Shown: one piece after another, positions 49,019 to 60,586 of the stretch | Layout: each line of letters opens with the position of its first letter | How positions within the stretch are numbered: the stretch's first letter is position 1 | From: Adiantum capillus-veneris | Taxonomy: Eukaryota; Streptophyta; Polypodiopsida; Polypodiales; Pteridaceae | Length of the DNA stretch: 64,000 nucleotides | Reading direction: 5' to 3' | Assembly: GCA_014529385.2 (NCBI GenBank) | Contig: CM043950.1 | Location: forward strand, 68,250,435 to 68,314,434 | The notes under the pieces: model-generated | Database searches by the model: none | Told to the model about the DNA's origin: nothing | The model's input: only the letters and a program-made list of their open reading frames with translations | Program-made: the position numbers and the translations under genes

Positions 49019-49883
49019 TCAGTTTTTTGCACTGTGTTTATGGCACCAAAGCATATTCCAAACAGCCAAAAACACGCATGTGCTCAATAGAAGGCTTTCT
49101 ATCATGCCATGCTTCATATGGATTGATAGACTAAAAAGCTTTTGTAGGTGACCTGTTAAGTACATAAGTGGCACACATGATGGTCTCAATCCAAAACAAA
49201 TGCGGCAAAGCTTAACTTTTGACCATGCATCGTGCCATTTCCGTAAGTGACCAGTTTTTCCTCTCAGCAACACCATTTTGCTGAGTATCCCACGACTAGC
49301 CATAAATGCATTAAATTCATGAGACATATGCTTCCCCTCCTTCATCAGAACAGAGGGTGCCCATAGTACATTTTGAGACATTTTCAGCCATAGCCAAAAA
49401 TTGTTTGAGGCACAAAAACACTTTGGACTTTTCTTCAAGTGGATATACCCAAGCATTAATGGGAGTAATCATCAATTAAAGTCACAAAGTAAAGGTAATT
49501 GTCCAAGGACAAAGTTTGCATGGGACCAAAAACATCACTACGCACAAGCTGCAACTTACAAGTGGCCCTAACTGAACCATCCTTTGGTAACTTCAAACAT
49601 TGTGTCTTACCCAAAATACAGCCTTCACAAACATGTTTTACAGGTGCTTCAAGAAGTGGCAAAGAAGCAACCATATTAGATTTTTGCAAACACAGTAAAC
49701 TGGCAAAATTCAGATGCCCAAAACGTGTATGCCAAAGTTTTGCATCTGAAACAGCCTTTGAATCCACAACAACATTTGCAAAATTTTTCCCACACTTGTC
49801 ATACAAAGTGAGCTTATACAACCCACAATATAAAATTACAGATGCATCAATTTTATCACTGAAACTAAGATCATGTATTGTAT
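49019..49883 (-). pseudogene. P GAG-pre-integrase and integrase core
   Basis: Frame 49456-49883 carries RYTIHDLSFSDKIDASVILY leading to KLWHTRFGHLNFASLLCLQK with the HHCC zinc residues (CEGCILGKTQ), and the first catalytic Asp in LVRSDVFGPMQTL. Below 49456 the core continues in shifted frames with LCSDEGGEYMSHEFNAFMAS (second Asp) and NGVAERKNWSLTEMARCM (catalytic Glu). The upper end meets the T insertion at 49884-49891. Confidence 0.85.
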
Positions 49884-49891
49884 ATCTCTCA
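49884..49891. repeat. Target duplication of T (left copy)
   Basis: ATCTCTCA here and at 53023-53030 flanks T. With one copy removed, the P codons join in frame (DER before, YTIHDL after). Confidence 0.85.
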
Positions 49892-49904
49892 GGGGACGGT
49901 TACG

Positions 49905-49928
49905 GAGCGAGCTCAACGGAGCGAGCTT
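49905..49928 (+). repeat. T inverted repeat, left
   Basis: A 24-bp perfect inverse of 52985-53008, starting GAGCGAGCTCAACG and ending GAGCGAGCTT, followed by a poly-T run. Confidence 0.92.
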
Positions 49929-50110
49929 CTTTTTTTTTCCATCCCACTCCCATTGCCGCCCCTTAGCACCCATTGCCACCACCAACTTAGCCCACCACTG
50001 GTGGTTAGTGGTGCTAACTTACTACCACCATATGTGCCGCCCCTAATCCTACAACCATAGCCCATTGTCGCCCCTCCCTCTAGTGGAGTAGCCAAGAAAC
50101 TCCTCCTCCT

Positions 50111-50114
<4 letters not shown>

Positions 50115-50202
<88 letters not shown>

Positions 50203-50214
50203 CCCCTACCCTCT

Positions 50215-50257
<43 letters not shown>

Positions 50258-50291
50258 ACCCCTTCTCTCTCTATCAGCCCCTCTCCTTCCC

Positions 50292-50350
<59 letters not shown>

Positions 50351-50384
50351 ACCCCTTCTCTCTCTATCAGCCCCTCTCCTTCCC

Positions 50385-50440
<56 letters not shown>

Positions 50441-50474
50441 TTGGCCCCTTCCCTTCTCTCTCTCCCCCCTCCCC

Positions 50475-50524
<50 letters not shown>

Positions 50525-50575
50525 CGCCCCTCCCCTCTCGCTTCTCTCTCTGCATCCCTCATCTTTATCTCCCCA

Positions 50576-50655
<80 letters not shown>
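50115..50655. repeat. (TG)n-(AG)n-(CT)n compound microsatellite cluster in T
   Basis: (TG)n runs from about 50115 to 50176, then (AG)n to about 50201, followed by five long (CT)n blocks. Two of these are separated by a repeated unique phrase 'caccccttctctctctatc' at about 50257 and 50350. Ser/Leu- and Arg/Glu-repeat frames through it are artefacts of the repeats. Confidence 0.95.
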
Positions 50656-50659
<4 letters not shown>

Positions 50660-50689
50660 TGTGTGTGCGTGTGTGTTCGTGCGTGCTAA

Positions 50690-50965
50690 TAGAAAGAGGA
50701 AAATGGTAAAAACTTTTTATCACCCAAGTGTGGTAGATTGGTTATCCCATTTCCCTCTTGAATAACAGGTCTTAGTTTAACTCTCGTATCTTTGAGGTCT
50801 CTTGGGATAGTTTCCTACGATGCTAAAATCCTCTTCTTCTCGCCTGTGTGTGTGGGTGTGTGTTAATAAAAAGAGGAAAATGGTATAACCTTTCTATCAA
50901 CCAAGTGTAGTAGATTGGTTATGCCATTTCCCTCTTGAATAACAAGTCTTGAATTCAACTCTCGT
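50690..50965. repeat. Pair of about 95-bp direct repeats in T
   Basis: 50695-50790 and 50872-50967 share 'agaggaaaatggta', 'tagattggttat' and 'ccatttccctcttgaataac' with a few differences. Both follow (CT)n or TG-rich stretches, so the tract plus this phrase seems to have been duplicated. Confidence 0.8.
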
Positions 50966-51346
50966 CGTGTCAGAGAGAGAGAGAGAGACAGAGAGTGTGC
51001 GCGCACATGCATTGTCGACTGGCCAGAATCCAACGAGGGGTGAGCAAACGCCTGACCCAGGCTAGGTTGCACACATCCAACGTATACAGCCGGGGGTGAG
51101 CAGGTCAACATGACAAATTATTGCTTTTCAAAAGATGTAGAGCCTGTCTACCATTGAGAGTTCCTTCCGCCACTCCAATGGCGAAGAACGCAGGTGAACG
51201 TTGCTGCACTACCTTCTCACGTTCCGATTCACACAATGGTAGGCGGTGGAGAAAACGGTGAGTATACACAGGGGTGTGGTGGGCCTGTGGTGGGGCTGCT
51301 GCGCTTTCCTATCAAAAATACCATCGCTTAGGGTGCATGTGCGCAC

Positions 51347-51349
<3 letters not shown>

Positions 51350-51440
<91 letters not shown>
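51350..51440. repeat. (AG)n microsatellite in T
   Basis: A pure AG tract of about 90 bases, followed by a poly-G run of about 20. Confidence 0.95.
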
Positions 51441-51442
<2 letters not shown>

Positions 51443-51524
51443 TTAGGGGGGGGGGGGGGGGGGGGATACCTTCTTATTCTTTCTTTTAAAAGAGGGAAAG
51501 AGTGGGGGGGGGATACCTTCCTAT

Positions 51525-51588
51525 TCTTTCTTTTAAAAGAGGGAAAGAGTGGGGGGGGGGGGGAGGGGGGTGCTTTAGGCAAAAAAAA

Positions 51589-51621
<33 letters not shown>

Positions 51622-51730
51622 AGCCAAGCCCAAGCAATAGCAACTTGGGCTTGGCTTTTCTTTTCCCCTTTTTTTTTTGCCTAAAGCACCCCCTCCCCCC
51701 CTCCACTCTTTCCCTCTTTTAAAGAAGAAA
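51525..51730. repeat. Large inverted repeat (hairpin) with poly-G/poly-C in T
   Basis: The innermost stem AAGCCAAGCCCAAG (51621-51634) pairs with 51644-51657 around a 9-base loop. Further out, poly-G (51589-51620) faces a shorter pyrimidine run, then 'tgctttaggc' (51571) faces 'gcctaaagca' (51679), then 'cttttaaaagagggaaagagt' type sequence faces its complement near 51702-51724. The left arm is additionally duplicated (51480-51505 and 51527-51552). Confidence 0.85.
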
Positions 51731-51817
51731 AATATAGAAGGCATTCCCCCCCTCCCCACATCTCTCTCTCTCTCTTTTCTTCCCTCCATATCTTCCCTCT
51801 CTCTCTCTCTCTCTCTC

Positions 51818-52224
<407 letters not shown>

Positions 52225-52444
52225 GTTAATGTAGGCAGGTCTGATCACAAAACCATCCTCTGTAAGCTCAAGGAGATGCTCTTTGTAGAAATCCATCTTC
52301 GTGCCAAGCACATGCATAGGCTATATCCATGTCCTCCTAGTGTCTAACTGAATCAAGTTGTGTCTAGTGATCTGCGTGATCTCGGTTTGTGTGAGAGACA
52401 AGGAGGGTGCATCTAGTGTATAATTGGAATGGGGGTAATCTATC

Positions 52445-52445
<1 letters not shown>

Positions 52446-52525
<80 letters not shown>

Positions 52526-52596
52526 CGGGGGAGAAGAGGTGGGGACAGGAAGAGAGAGGGGGGAATGCAAGGGGGGAGATGGGTGACAGGAGGTGG

Positions 52597-52631
<35 letters not shown>

Positions 52632-52658
52632 GGGTGAGGGGAGGTGGGGGCGGGGGGG

Positions 52659-52730
<72 letters not shown>
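52446..52730. repeat. (TG)n, (AG)n, (CA)n, poly-G and (GA)n tracts in T
   Basis: (TG)n 52446-52492, (AG)n 52493-52519, (CA)n about 52600-52628, a G run at about 52652-52660 and (GA)n 52661-52728. Confidence 0.95.
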
Positions 52731-52734
<4 letters not shown>

Positions 52735-52984
52735 GAGTATAGAGTGATAGGAAAAAAGAGAGGAAGAAGGGAGTCGAGGACCTTGTGGAAGGGAAGCGGG
52801 TTGCTAGAGCACAAGATGGAGGAATGGAAGGAAGTTATAGGAGTAGATGGAGAGAGGAGGTGGAGGATGTTGGAGGAGGAGGTTGAGGAGGAGGAGCAAG
52901 GGAGGAGGAGGTAGCACATGGGTGGCGAGAGGAGGAAGGGGAGGTAGGGACGGCGGTCCTATTAAAAAAAAAAAGATCGCTTCA

Positions 52985-53008
52985 AAGCTCGCTCCGTTGA
53001 GCTCGCTC
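52985..53008 (-). repeat. T inverted repeat, right
   Basis: AAGCTCGCTCCGTTGAGC onward is the exact reverse complement of 49905-49928, preceded by a poly-A run (52965-52975) that mirrors the poly-T on the left. Confidence 0.92.
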
Positions 53009-53030
53009 GAAGACGTAACTCCATCTCTCA

Positions 53031-53323
53031 TCCACAAATTTGACTACAAGTCCAAGTCGAGCTATTGCAGATATAGACAAAAGATACTTCTTGATCCAAG
53101 GTACATAAAGTGCATCAACAAGACTTGTAAAAGGATTTCCATTTGCAGAAGTAAGCACAATCTTTTTAACTCCCTTAATACAATAAGATGCATTTTTGGC
53201 ATAAGGGAAAGAATTCCCGTGAGGGACATCCTTGAGAGAGGCAAACACACCACGATGAGAGGTAATGTGCTTTGTAGAACCTCTGTTAAAGTACCACACC
53301 TGAGCATCTGCAACGACTAACAA
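53031..53323 (-). pseudogene. P protease region
   Basis: VWYFNRGSTKHITSHRGVFA is the Copia protease start, with N-R-G where D-S-G is expected, so it is inactive. LTSANGNPFTSLVDALYVPW and KKYLLSISAIARLGLVVKFV are the conserved downstream blocks (L-x-V-P-x-L-x-x-N-L-L-S equivalent). The frame runs in phase into T at its 3' end. Confidence 0.85.
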
Positions 53324-53504
53324 ACATGCATCGTGGACAGTAGGATCATAAGTGCACTTTGCACTAAAATCCCATCTGCATCAACATCACAATCTCCTTT
53401 CATAGAAGACTCAACAATAGCTACATTTGTAGTGGAACCAACATTTGCAATCGAACCAACCTCTTTCTTCTTAGCCTCTTTTGCCTTCAACTTAGGACAC
53501 TACT

Positions 53505-54412
53505 TGATCAAGTGATTATTAGCTTTACAATAATGGCAACGCATCTTCTTTTTGCATTAGAAACAAGTGATTTACCACTCACAGAAGAACCATGAGAAGT
53601 GATAGGAACAGGTGATTTACCACTCAAAAGAATCATGAGAAGAGATTACAGTGTTGCTACCACCTTTTCTTTGAGCAACAATAAAGGATTTTTTTTGGAA
53701 AGTGACTCTTGAAACATCAATGTGCATAATACATCAAACTTGAAAACTTCTGGATTTCCTTGGGTCATGAGTCTCCAAGTACTAGAAAAATTCTGGTACA
53801 AATCTGGCACAGCATTGAACAATCTGCACAAGGTAATTGTCAGAAATGACTTTGCCTACACAAATAAGTTTCTCATTGGAATCCTTGACACCAGAAAGGA
53901 AAGTGTCCATGTCATCTTCCTCATGCATAATCTTCGACTCCTGCTCTTTGCGCAGCAACACAATTTTAGCCTCATTGCGACTTGCATAAAGACCAGCTAG
54001 AATATCCCAAGATTTTTTTGTAGATTTTGTTAAATTATTGTGAGGAGTAATAGTGCACTTCACAAAAAACATAATCAATGCATGAGCCAACACATCTTTT
54101 ACATTCCAACGAGCTTTCTCAACTGTAGGCAAAACAGATTTGGCAGCAACAATCATGCCACCAATAGGCTACAACATCCTCAACATCGCCTACATCCTTA
54201 GAACTAGGATGTACATCAATGCCATGCACAATGTTCCAAACACCCTTTGGCACAAGGACATGTTGCATCATGTAAGCCCACATAGGGTAATTATCCCCAT
54301 CCAATCTATCCTCAACAGAAAACCTCTTGAACACATCTATGTTGATGTTATCCATGGAGAATGATGCACTTGATGTGAAAATTGCACATGAACAACACGT
54401 GCTATATAGCAC
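53505..54412 (-). pseudogene. P gag (broken)
   Basis: The start is at about 54355 (MDNINIDVFKRFSVEDRLDG, then DNYPMWAYMMQHVLVPKGVW), the typical N-terminus of Copia gag. ILAGLYASRNEAKIVLLRKE and VKDSNEKLICVGKVISDNYL follow in the next frame (53782-54156). A degenerate zinc knuckle (CHYCKANNHLIK, a stop, C) lies at about 53510-53550. Frameshifts separate the parts. Confidence 0.82.
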
Positions 54413-54612
54413 AAACCATAGAAGACTATAAGAGACCTATATGCAAAAAATGGCACTAACAAAAATTGTGCACAGAATGCCAAAATAGCCTGCGTAATAC
54501 TATCTATAGTGAAAACGAAGGCTAGAACGAGCCCGAATTAGAAATTGAAGAAAGTAAGCAAGCATGTACTGGAGCTGTTGGCGACTAAGCCTGAGAAGAT
54601 GCAACCTTCTAT

Positions 54613-54621
54613 GATACCAAT
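54613..54621 (-). promoter_or_regulatory. Primer-binding site of P
   Basis: On the minus strand TTGGTATCATAG directly follows the LTR end TTCCAACA. It matches initiator-Met tRNA over the first bases, with one change (CATAG for CAGAG). Confidence 0.78.
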
Positions 54622-54850
54622 TGTTGGAATTAGGGTTGCAAGAAAACACACAAACCTTGGAGAAGATGAAGGAAGCTCAAGGCACACAACAAAGAGTGTA
54701 TTACTTAGTGTGCAATGGAAAGATAAGATAGCCCTAGAATGAGGGGTGTATATATAATGCACGAGGGGAAAAACCTAAGGGAAAAACTACCCCGACAGTC
54801 CTAAGTGTATTCACACACATCACTACCACATGTATATGGTACCATCATCA
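54622..54850 (-). repeat. 5' LTR of P
   Basis: About 229 bp, ending (plus strand left edge) TGTTGGAATTAGG, and starting on the minus strand near TGATGATGGTACC. The exact outer edge is uncertain by a few bases, and no clear target duplication was found. TATATATA at about 54748-54756 is a possible promoter element. Confidence 0.8.
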
Positions 54851-55328
54851 CTGATGGTGCGTACATGTTCAAACATTGGATTTTGAGAAACATGGAAAAT
54901 CTGGCTATTCCTCTTGGGAGCCTTAAGAGAAAATAGAATCTATGAAATCTTATGGAGTTGTGGATATTTTGCAAACACAATCTATGAAATCTTATGGAAT
55001 TTGTGGAGATTTTGCAAAATTAAAAGTGAGGATAGAGCAAGTAGGTGGGATGGAGCAATTGGATTGCAATTTTCAACTCATTATTCATATCACTTGATGT
55101 CCATCATAGTTTAGGTTACAATGTTCATCTCATTATTTATATCACTTAACTATCCAAACTATGATGAAGCCTATCATTGCTTAACTTGACTCAAAAATTT
55201 TAAGGAATACAATAACCAAGATCTATTTCTAGATAGCTTGACTTTTGACAAGATACATAAAGAAGCACACTTATGAGAAAAAAATGCAATTTGAAATTGA
55301 TGAAGTCAAATAAAACATAAACACATGT
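54851..55328. other. AT-rich sequence between P and H, no feature seen
   Basis: It contains a small duplication 'aatctatgaaatcttatgga' (54938 and 54980) and otherwise no coding or repeat signal I can name. Confidence 0.5.
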
Positions 55329-55868
55329 ACTGAATGGAGGAGTGTAGAAGGCGAGGACAGTCCTGGCAGGCGGGAACTACCCCTTAGAAGGCCGACTAGT
55401 GGGAAGTGGGAGCAGCCACACTGGCAATAATGATCATAGGCAATTACTGCAGTAACTCTTGAGAGCTATAAATAAGACCCTCTACACTATAATCGGGCTT
55501 CTTGTCTTTTTTGCTTTTGGCTTTCTAAACATTTTTGGTTTACGAGCTCTCAGCTTTTAGATTCGCTCTTGTAATCATCACTCTTATAATCATCTGAGCT
55601 TAACCCATTGTACACTGTACTGATTATCCTTCAGCTATTAATCTCAGTCTACAAATACCATTTCGAGTCTTCAGTTTTTATTTCGTTTCAATATGACATT
55701 CCAGTTCAGTTCTCTATTTCATTCCAGTACTATGTTCCAGTTCTCACTAACTAAATTCACGAGATAACCAATAGCTCTAAATTCTAACACTGGAATAAGC
55801 TCTTTGAAGAGACCAGCTCCCATTCCATTTTGGCAATCACGGTGGTAGCATTTCCAGCTACACACATG
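55329..55868 (+). repeat. Probable 5' LTR of Ty3 element H
   Basis: A TATA box TATAAATA (55467-55474) lies in a stretch typical of LTR U3/R. The right limit is set by ATGGCGCCCAAAG at 55868, which resembles the primer-site type TGGCGCCCA of plant Ty3 elements and is followed by gag. The left limit is a guess, as the second LTR is outside the window. Confidence 0.5.
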
Positions 55869-55884
55869 GCGCCCAAAGTCAGTA

Positions 55885-56650
55885 GTGGTTGCAAACCATC
55901 AACCCGGTTGGGCACTGATTCCACCCCATGTTGACCCTATTCCTGAGGTATCAAAAAGAGAGCCTGGTACTAAGAAGGACCCTGAGAGTGAGATTGAGGC
56001 TCAGGAGGATCATAGTAATGTTGAAGAGGCCAGAGACTCTCAGCATTCCAGTCACTCAAGGAGGAGAAGGGCTGAGTGGGAGGAACACAAAACTAGGAGT
56101 TCTTGGTCCACACACAAGGCAGTTGAGGCCAAGGGCAGGAAGGGCAGTCTCGTCACTACTTGAGTAGGAAAGCCAAAGAAGAGGTAGAGACTGAAACTGA
56201 AGAGGATGCTGACTGTGATGTTGACACAGATCACAATAGGAAGTCTTCAAGACACAGTCAGGCTCCCAAGGTCAGAAGAAGCAGAGACGATGCTGACCGG
56301 CATGATTATATTTCTTCATTAAATAATGATCTCTTTTCATGTGTTCAAAAATGGAAAGAAAGATGATCCTGATGTTTATATTCAAGCTATTGAGTAGTAT
56401 GCTGAGTTGAAGAATATTGATGAAGATGACTGGGGGGAATATTTTTCTCAGACACTGAAATATGCGGCAAGAAAATGGTATTACCATTACCCAGCTTGCC
56501 ATCTTAGGTCATACAACAAACTGCTCAAGGCTTTCAGACTTGAGTATTCAGACAACAGAGGTGATGAAGACATCCTTTGTGAGCTTGAAAAGATCAGACA
56601 AGGCAAATTGTTTGTGAGGAGTTATGTTGAAAAGATCAAGGAGTTAACTA
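55885..56650 (+). pseudogene. H gag (broken)
   Basis: Open pieces with acidic, Arg/Ser-rich character (SHSRRRRAEWEEHKTRSSWS; KEEVETETEEDADCDVDTDH). They are followed in another frame by a capsid-like core: WGEYFSQTLKYAARKWYYHY, YNKLLKAFRLEYSDNRGDED, GKLFVRSYVEKIKELTKQVQ (56407-56650), a Retrotrans_gag pattern. Stops separate the parts at 56161 and 56363. Confidence 0.72.
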
Positions 56651-57600
56651 AGCAGGTTCAAATGGCCAATCATAGAGTTGTTCAGGCAACTGGTATGATC
56701 CAAAGTATGCAGATAAGGGTGGGGAAAGAAAATTTGAAAACCAACTTTCTGGTACTGGATGTGCAAGGAGCATATGGGATGCTACTGGGCCGCCCATGGC
56801 TGCGAACGGCACAGGCTGCTCATGATTATGCCAATCAGACTCTGACAATACAGTGCACTAGTAGGAGAATTCAGATCCAGACAAACAAAGCTAGAAGAAG
56901 GCATTGTGACCAAATGAGCTTTGTCAGAAGTATGGATTGAAGAAGATTGAGAGGATGCTGATAGCAATAAATATATCTCCATTGACTGAGATAGACTTAA
57001 ATGCAGTATTATACAACAAGGATCAGGTTGAAAATCAGAAGAAGAAATTTCAAGATCAGTTCACTGAACTAAATCCTGGAGAATGACCAGTTCAATTAAT
57101 TGCATGGCCAGACAAACCAACTGACTCCAAAAAAGAATGCTTAGATTCTAGTACACTAGCGCCCACTGAAGAGTTGCACTTTGAAGAAGTTATTGGAGTT
57201 CAAAATGACAGTTCAGAACTAACAGGTCCATCTTGGGATTATGCTAAGGAGTCAACCAAAAGAAAGGGAGGTGGGCCAAATTGGTTGCTTCTAGATGATC
57301 AAGAAATCAAAGAATGGAATCTGGGTTCTGAAGAAAGTCCTCGAGTCATCAAAATGAAAAAGAACTTGAACACAAGAATGAAAGAAAAGCCTGACTTATG
57401 TTCTAGAAATACAAAGACGTATTTTCATGGAAACATACAAATTTAAAAGGTGTAGATCCAGAGGTTTGCCATACCGCTGAAGCCAGATGCCAGACGAGTG
57501 TGTCTGCAAAGGTACATAACGAATCCAAACTATGCTAAGAAGGTCAGAGGGGAAATTGACAACCTTCTGAAGGCTAGATTCATCACAAAAGTTGCTAGTA
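56651..57600 (+). pseudogene. H gag-protease deletion junction and spacer
   Basis: Directly after gag helix MANHRVVQATGMIQ the same frame reads KTNFLVLDVQGAYGMLLGRP, the last block of the protease (LLGRPWL), then TLTIQCTSRRIQIQTNKARR to 56940. The zinc knuckle and the D-S-G half of the protease are therefore missing by an internal deletion. A broken spacer (57174-57446) follows up to RT. Confidence 0.7.
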
Positions 57601-57935
57601 GTGACTAGCTATTTCCTATTGTGGTAGTATCAAAGAAGCTCAGAGTCTGTGTGGATTATCGAAAGTTGAATGCTCAAACAATCAAAGATCCTTTTCCATT
57701 ACCTTTTACGGATATGCTTCTTGATGAGATTGCAAGCCATGATATGTATAGCTTTATGGATGGGTACAATGGTTATAATCAGCTAAAGATTGCTCCGGAA
57801 GATCGGATTAAAACCACTTTTATTACTGAATGGGGTGCATTCATGTATTTAGTCATGCCATTTGGTCTTTGCAATGCTCCAACAACATTTCAACACTGCA
57901 TGATGGAGATATTCATTGAAATCCTACATCGATTT
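57585..57935 (+). pseudogene. H reverse transcriptase, N-terminal part
   Basis: VVVSKKLRVCVDYRKLNAQT, MYSFMDGYNGYNQLKIAPED (first catalytic Asp) and YLVMPFGLCNAPTTFQHCMM, then EIFIEILHRF, where Copia element I has inserted. A stop at about 57607 precedes it. The protein resumes at 62860 (LAIFMDDF) with no residue lost. Confidence 0.85.
57931..57935 (+). repeat. Target duplication of I (left copy)
   Basis: GATTT here and at 62855-62859. The H frame continues across. Confidence 0.85.
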
Positions 57936-58573
57936 TGTTAAGTATGGAGCCTGATTTACCCCTTGTAATTTTTTGTGTTAAAAACGCACATTTGTAAGGC
58001 CCTCATTATGAGGAGAAGCCATCGTGCGTGAAGAAAAATAACTAGCTGGAAAATAAAATCACTGCCCGAAAACCAAAATTTTCACGCCCAATCATCAGAA
58101 TATTCCTTTTTGTCGAAATATTATGACCGGACGACGGTCGAGAACTGGCCGGTCGTTTGGCTGGTTGGCCAGTGGCCCGTGGTCGAAATTCAATGGCCGG
58201 AGACCAGTGGCCGAATTCAATGGCCAGTGGCCAATTTCAAAGGAGGACTTGTCTTCTTAAGGGCGGCCACACATGGGCAGATTGGAGGGTCCGATTTGGA
58301 CTTATCTACACAACGGCGGCTACACATGGCTGCCTCTCATGAGAGAGGGAAGCCCTTTTGGCCTATAAAAGGAGGCCATTTCTACACACATTTTAAAGTG
58401 TGAAGTTGATGTAACAAGGTGGGTGTGAGGTGGTGAGAGTGAAGCAAAGCAGGAGCTCTATTAAGGGCATAATCCATTTGTAACCTACTTCTTGTTTTGA
58501 AGTACTAAAACCATTGAGTGGTTGCTTTTCTGTGGACGTAGCCCACATTGGGTGAACCAAGTATATCGTGAAA
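57936..58573 (+). repeat. 5' LTR of I, 3'-truncated
   Basis: It starts TGTTAAGTATGG and is co-linear with 62080 to about 62706. TATA box TATAAAA is at 58364-58370. Homology stops after 'gtatatcgtg' (58573); the remaining roughly 150 bp of LTR present at the other end is missing. Confidence 0.88.
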
Positions 58574-58730
58574 ATCAATTTTGACAACAAAGTCCGAGCT
58601 CTCCTTATACTATCATCTCTACCGGATAGTAGGGACAACCTTGTTATCGCTGTGAGTAATTCTATCTTTGGCACAAATACTCTTAAGTTTGATGCTGTTG
58701 TGGGTGTTCTCCTAAGTGAGGAAATGCAAA
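58574..58730 (+). pseudogene. I gag fragment
   Basis: NFDNKVRALLILSSLPDSRD and SIFGTNTLKFDAVVGVLLSE are the C-terminal half of Copia gag (UBN2-like). It is joined directly to LTR sequence by deletion and shifted relative to the downstream ORF near 58730. Confidence 0.8.
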
Positions 58731-59903
58731 GGAGAAGCACATGAGAATCATCAAGTATTGCAATGTCAGTGGAAACAAGAAGAAGGCCTAAGGAGAGGTC
58801 CAAAAAACCAAAAGGGTCATGATCACTCAAGGAGGAGCAAGTCACGCACAAAGTCAGTTCTTGAATGTTGGAACTGCTGCAAGAAGGGCCACATCAAGAA
58901 GGATTGCTGGTCGAAGAAGAAGAAGGAGTCGGAGTCTCAAGACAACAAGCCAACATCGAAGGCCAATGTGGCAGGTAAAGTAGAGCAAGATGCTCTAATT
59001 CTCTCATTAGACAATGTGTCTAATTCCTGGATAGTAGATTTCGGGGCTTCATTCCATGCGACACCACACAAGCAACATTTCCAAGATTACACCAAAGGTA
59101 ATTTTGGGTATGTATACTTGGGAGATGATGAAGCTTGTGAGATTGTCGGCAAACGGTATAGTTTCTGTCAAACTGCTAACGAAAATGAATGGAAGCTTAA
59201 AGATGTTAGGCATGTTCCTTCTCTTTGCAAAAATTTGATCTCTATAGGACAATTGGACGATGAAGGTCACAACATTGCATTCGGAAACAAACGGTGGAAG
59301 ATCTCAAAGGGATCTTTGGTGTTTGCCAAGGGAGAAAAGGTTGGTACACTTTACATGTATACTGCTAGCACGCAACCTTTAGCTTGTGCAACAACTATAG
59401 AAGTTGACATTGTGGTGTGGCACTACCGGCTTGGGCATATGAGTGCCAAAGGAATGCAAATCCTTCAAACAAAGAATCTTCTACCAGGTTTGAAAGAAGT
59501 GGACTTAGAGTTCTATGAAGATTTTGTTTATGGTAAACAAAAGAGGGTAAAATTTCAAAAATCTAGAAATGAAAGAAAAAATAAAAAACTTGAGCTGGTT
59601 CATTCTGACGTTTGGGGTCCTGCAAGTACACCATCGCTTGGTGGCTCACTGTACTATGTTACATTCATAGATGATGCGACTAGGAAAACACGGGTTTATG
59701 TAATGAAGAATAAATCCGATGTGTTTTCCATATTTCAAAGGTGGAAAGTCTTTGTGGAGAATGAAATAGATACTAAGATTAAATGCATCAGATCCGATAA
59801 TGGAGGCAAATATTGCAGCCAAGCTTTTGTGGTAGCAATGGCATTCAGAGGCAAAGGACAACCCCAAGGACATCTCAACAAAATTGGATTTTGGAAAGGA
59901 TGA
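58716..59903 (+). CDS. I zinc knuckle, protease, GAG-pre-integrase and integrase core
   Basis: A 395-residue frame. The knuckle is CWNCCKKGHIKKDC at residues about 50-63. Protease start WIVDFGASFHATP (D-F-G, expected D-S-G, so inactive). KLKDVRHVPSLCKNLISIGQ is the conserved downstream block; VWHYRLGHMSAKGMQIL is GAG-pre-integrase. Integrase catalytic Asp residues are in VHSDVWGPAST and IRSDNGGKYCSQ. The frame then slips: the catalytic Glu appears in another frame (LERMNRKIMEQAR at about 59894). It integrates the element in intact relatives. Confidence 0.9.
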   Translation: MRKCKGEAHENHQVLQCQWKQEEGLRRGPKNQKGHDHSRRSKSRTKSVLECWNCCKKGHIKKDCWSKKKKESESQDNKPTSKANVAGKVEQDALILSLDNVSNSWIVDFGASFHATPHKQHFQDYTKGNFGYVYLGDDEACEIVGKRYSFCQTANENEWKLKDVRHVPSLCKNLISIGQLDDEGHNIAFGNKRWKISKGSLVFAKGEKVGTLYMYTASTQPLACATTIEVDIVVWHYRLGHMSAKGMQILQTKNLLPGLKEVDLEFYEDFVYGKQKRVKFQKSRNERKNKKLELVHSDVWGPASTPSLGGSLYYVTFIDDATRKTRVYVMKNKSDVFSIFQRWKVFVENEIDTKIKCIRSDNGGKYCSQAFVVAMAFRGKGQPQGHLNKIGFWKG

Positions 59904-60585
59904 ATAGGAAAATCATGGAGCAAGCACGAAGCATGCGGCTACATGCAGGTCTACCGCTTGAGCTTTAGGCAGAAGCTGTAAGTACGTATGTGTACTTAAT
60001 CAACCGGTCACCCTCAACGGAATTGGATAGGGGAGTTCCAAAAGGGGATGGACAGGTAAACCAGTGAATTATGCATTTCTCAAAGTTTTTGGGTGTGAGG
60101 CTTTCATGCACATAGATAGAAGCCTAAGATCAAAGTTAGATGCAAAGTCCAAAAAGTGTTACTTCATTGGCTATGGAGAAGGTGACTTTTGGTATCACCT
60201 ATGGAGTCCTGAAGATGGTAAAATCTTTAGGAGTAGGGATGTAATTTTTAACAAACAAAATATGTACAAAGACTACTTGGAAAGAAAACAAAGAAAAGAA
60301 ACAGGTGATGAGTACTTGGAGCTTGAGGACGGTGAAGACTCAAGGACTGCAAATGGTGACAATGTGCAACAACGTCAACCAATTGAGGAGCCTCAACCTG
60401 TTCCCTGAAGATCCACAAGAGCAAGTAGACCTCCACAAATGTTTGTTCCTTCCTTCAACCATCTCTTGATCTCAGATTCTGGAGAGCCAAAATCATACAA
60501 CGAAGCTATGCATCATGAATCCAAAGAAGAATGGATGAAGAGCATGCAAGTGGAGATGGACCCACTATATCAACCAAACATGGGA
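59904..60585 (+). pseudogene. I integrase C-terminus and spacer
   Basis: NYAFLKVFGCEAFMHIDRSL and KSKKCYFIGYGEGDFWYHLW (60064-60408) are the standard Copia blocks after the core, then KIFRSRDVIFNKQNMYKDYL and an acidic spacer ending at a stop at 60406. Several stops are present between 59904 and 60063. Confidence 0.82.
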
Positions 60586-60586
60586 G

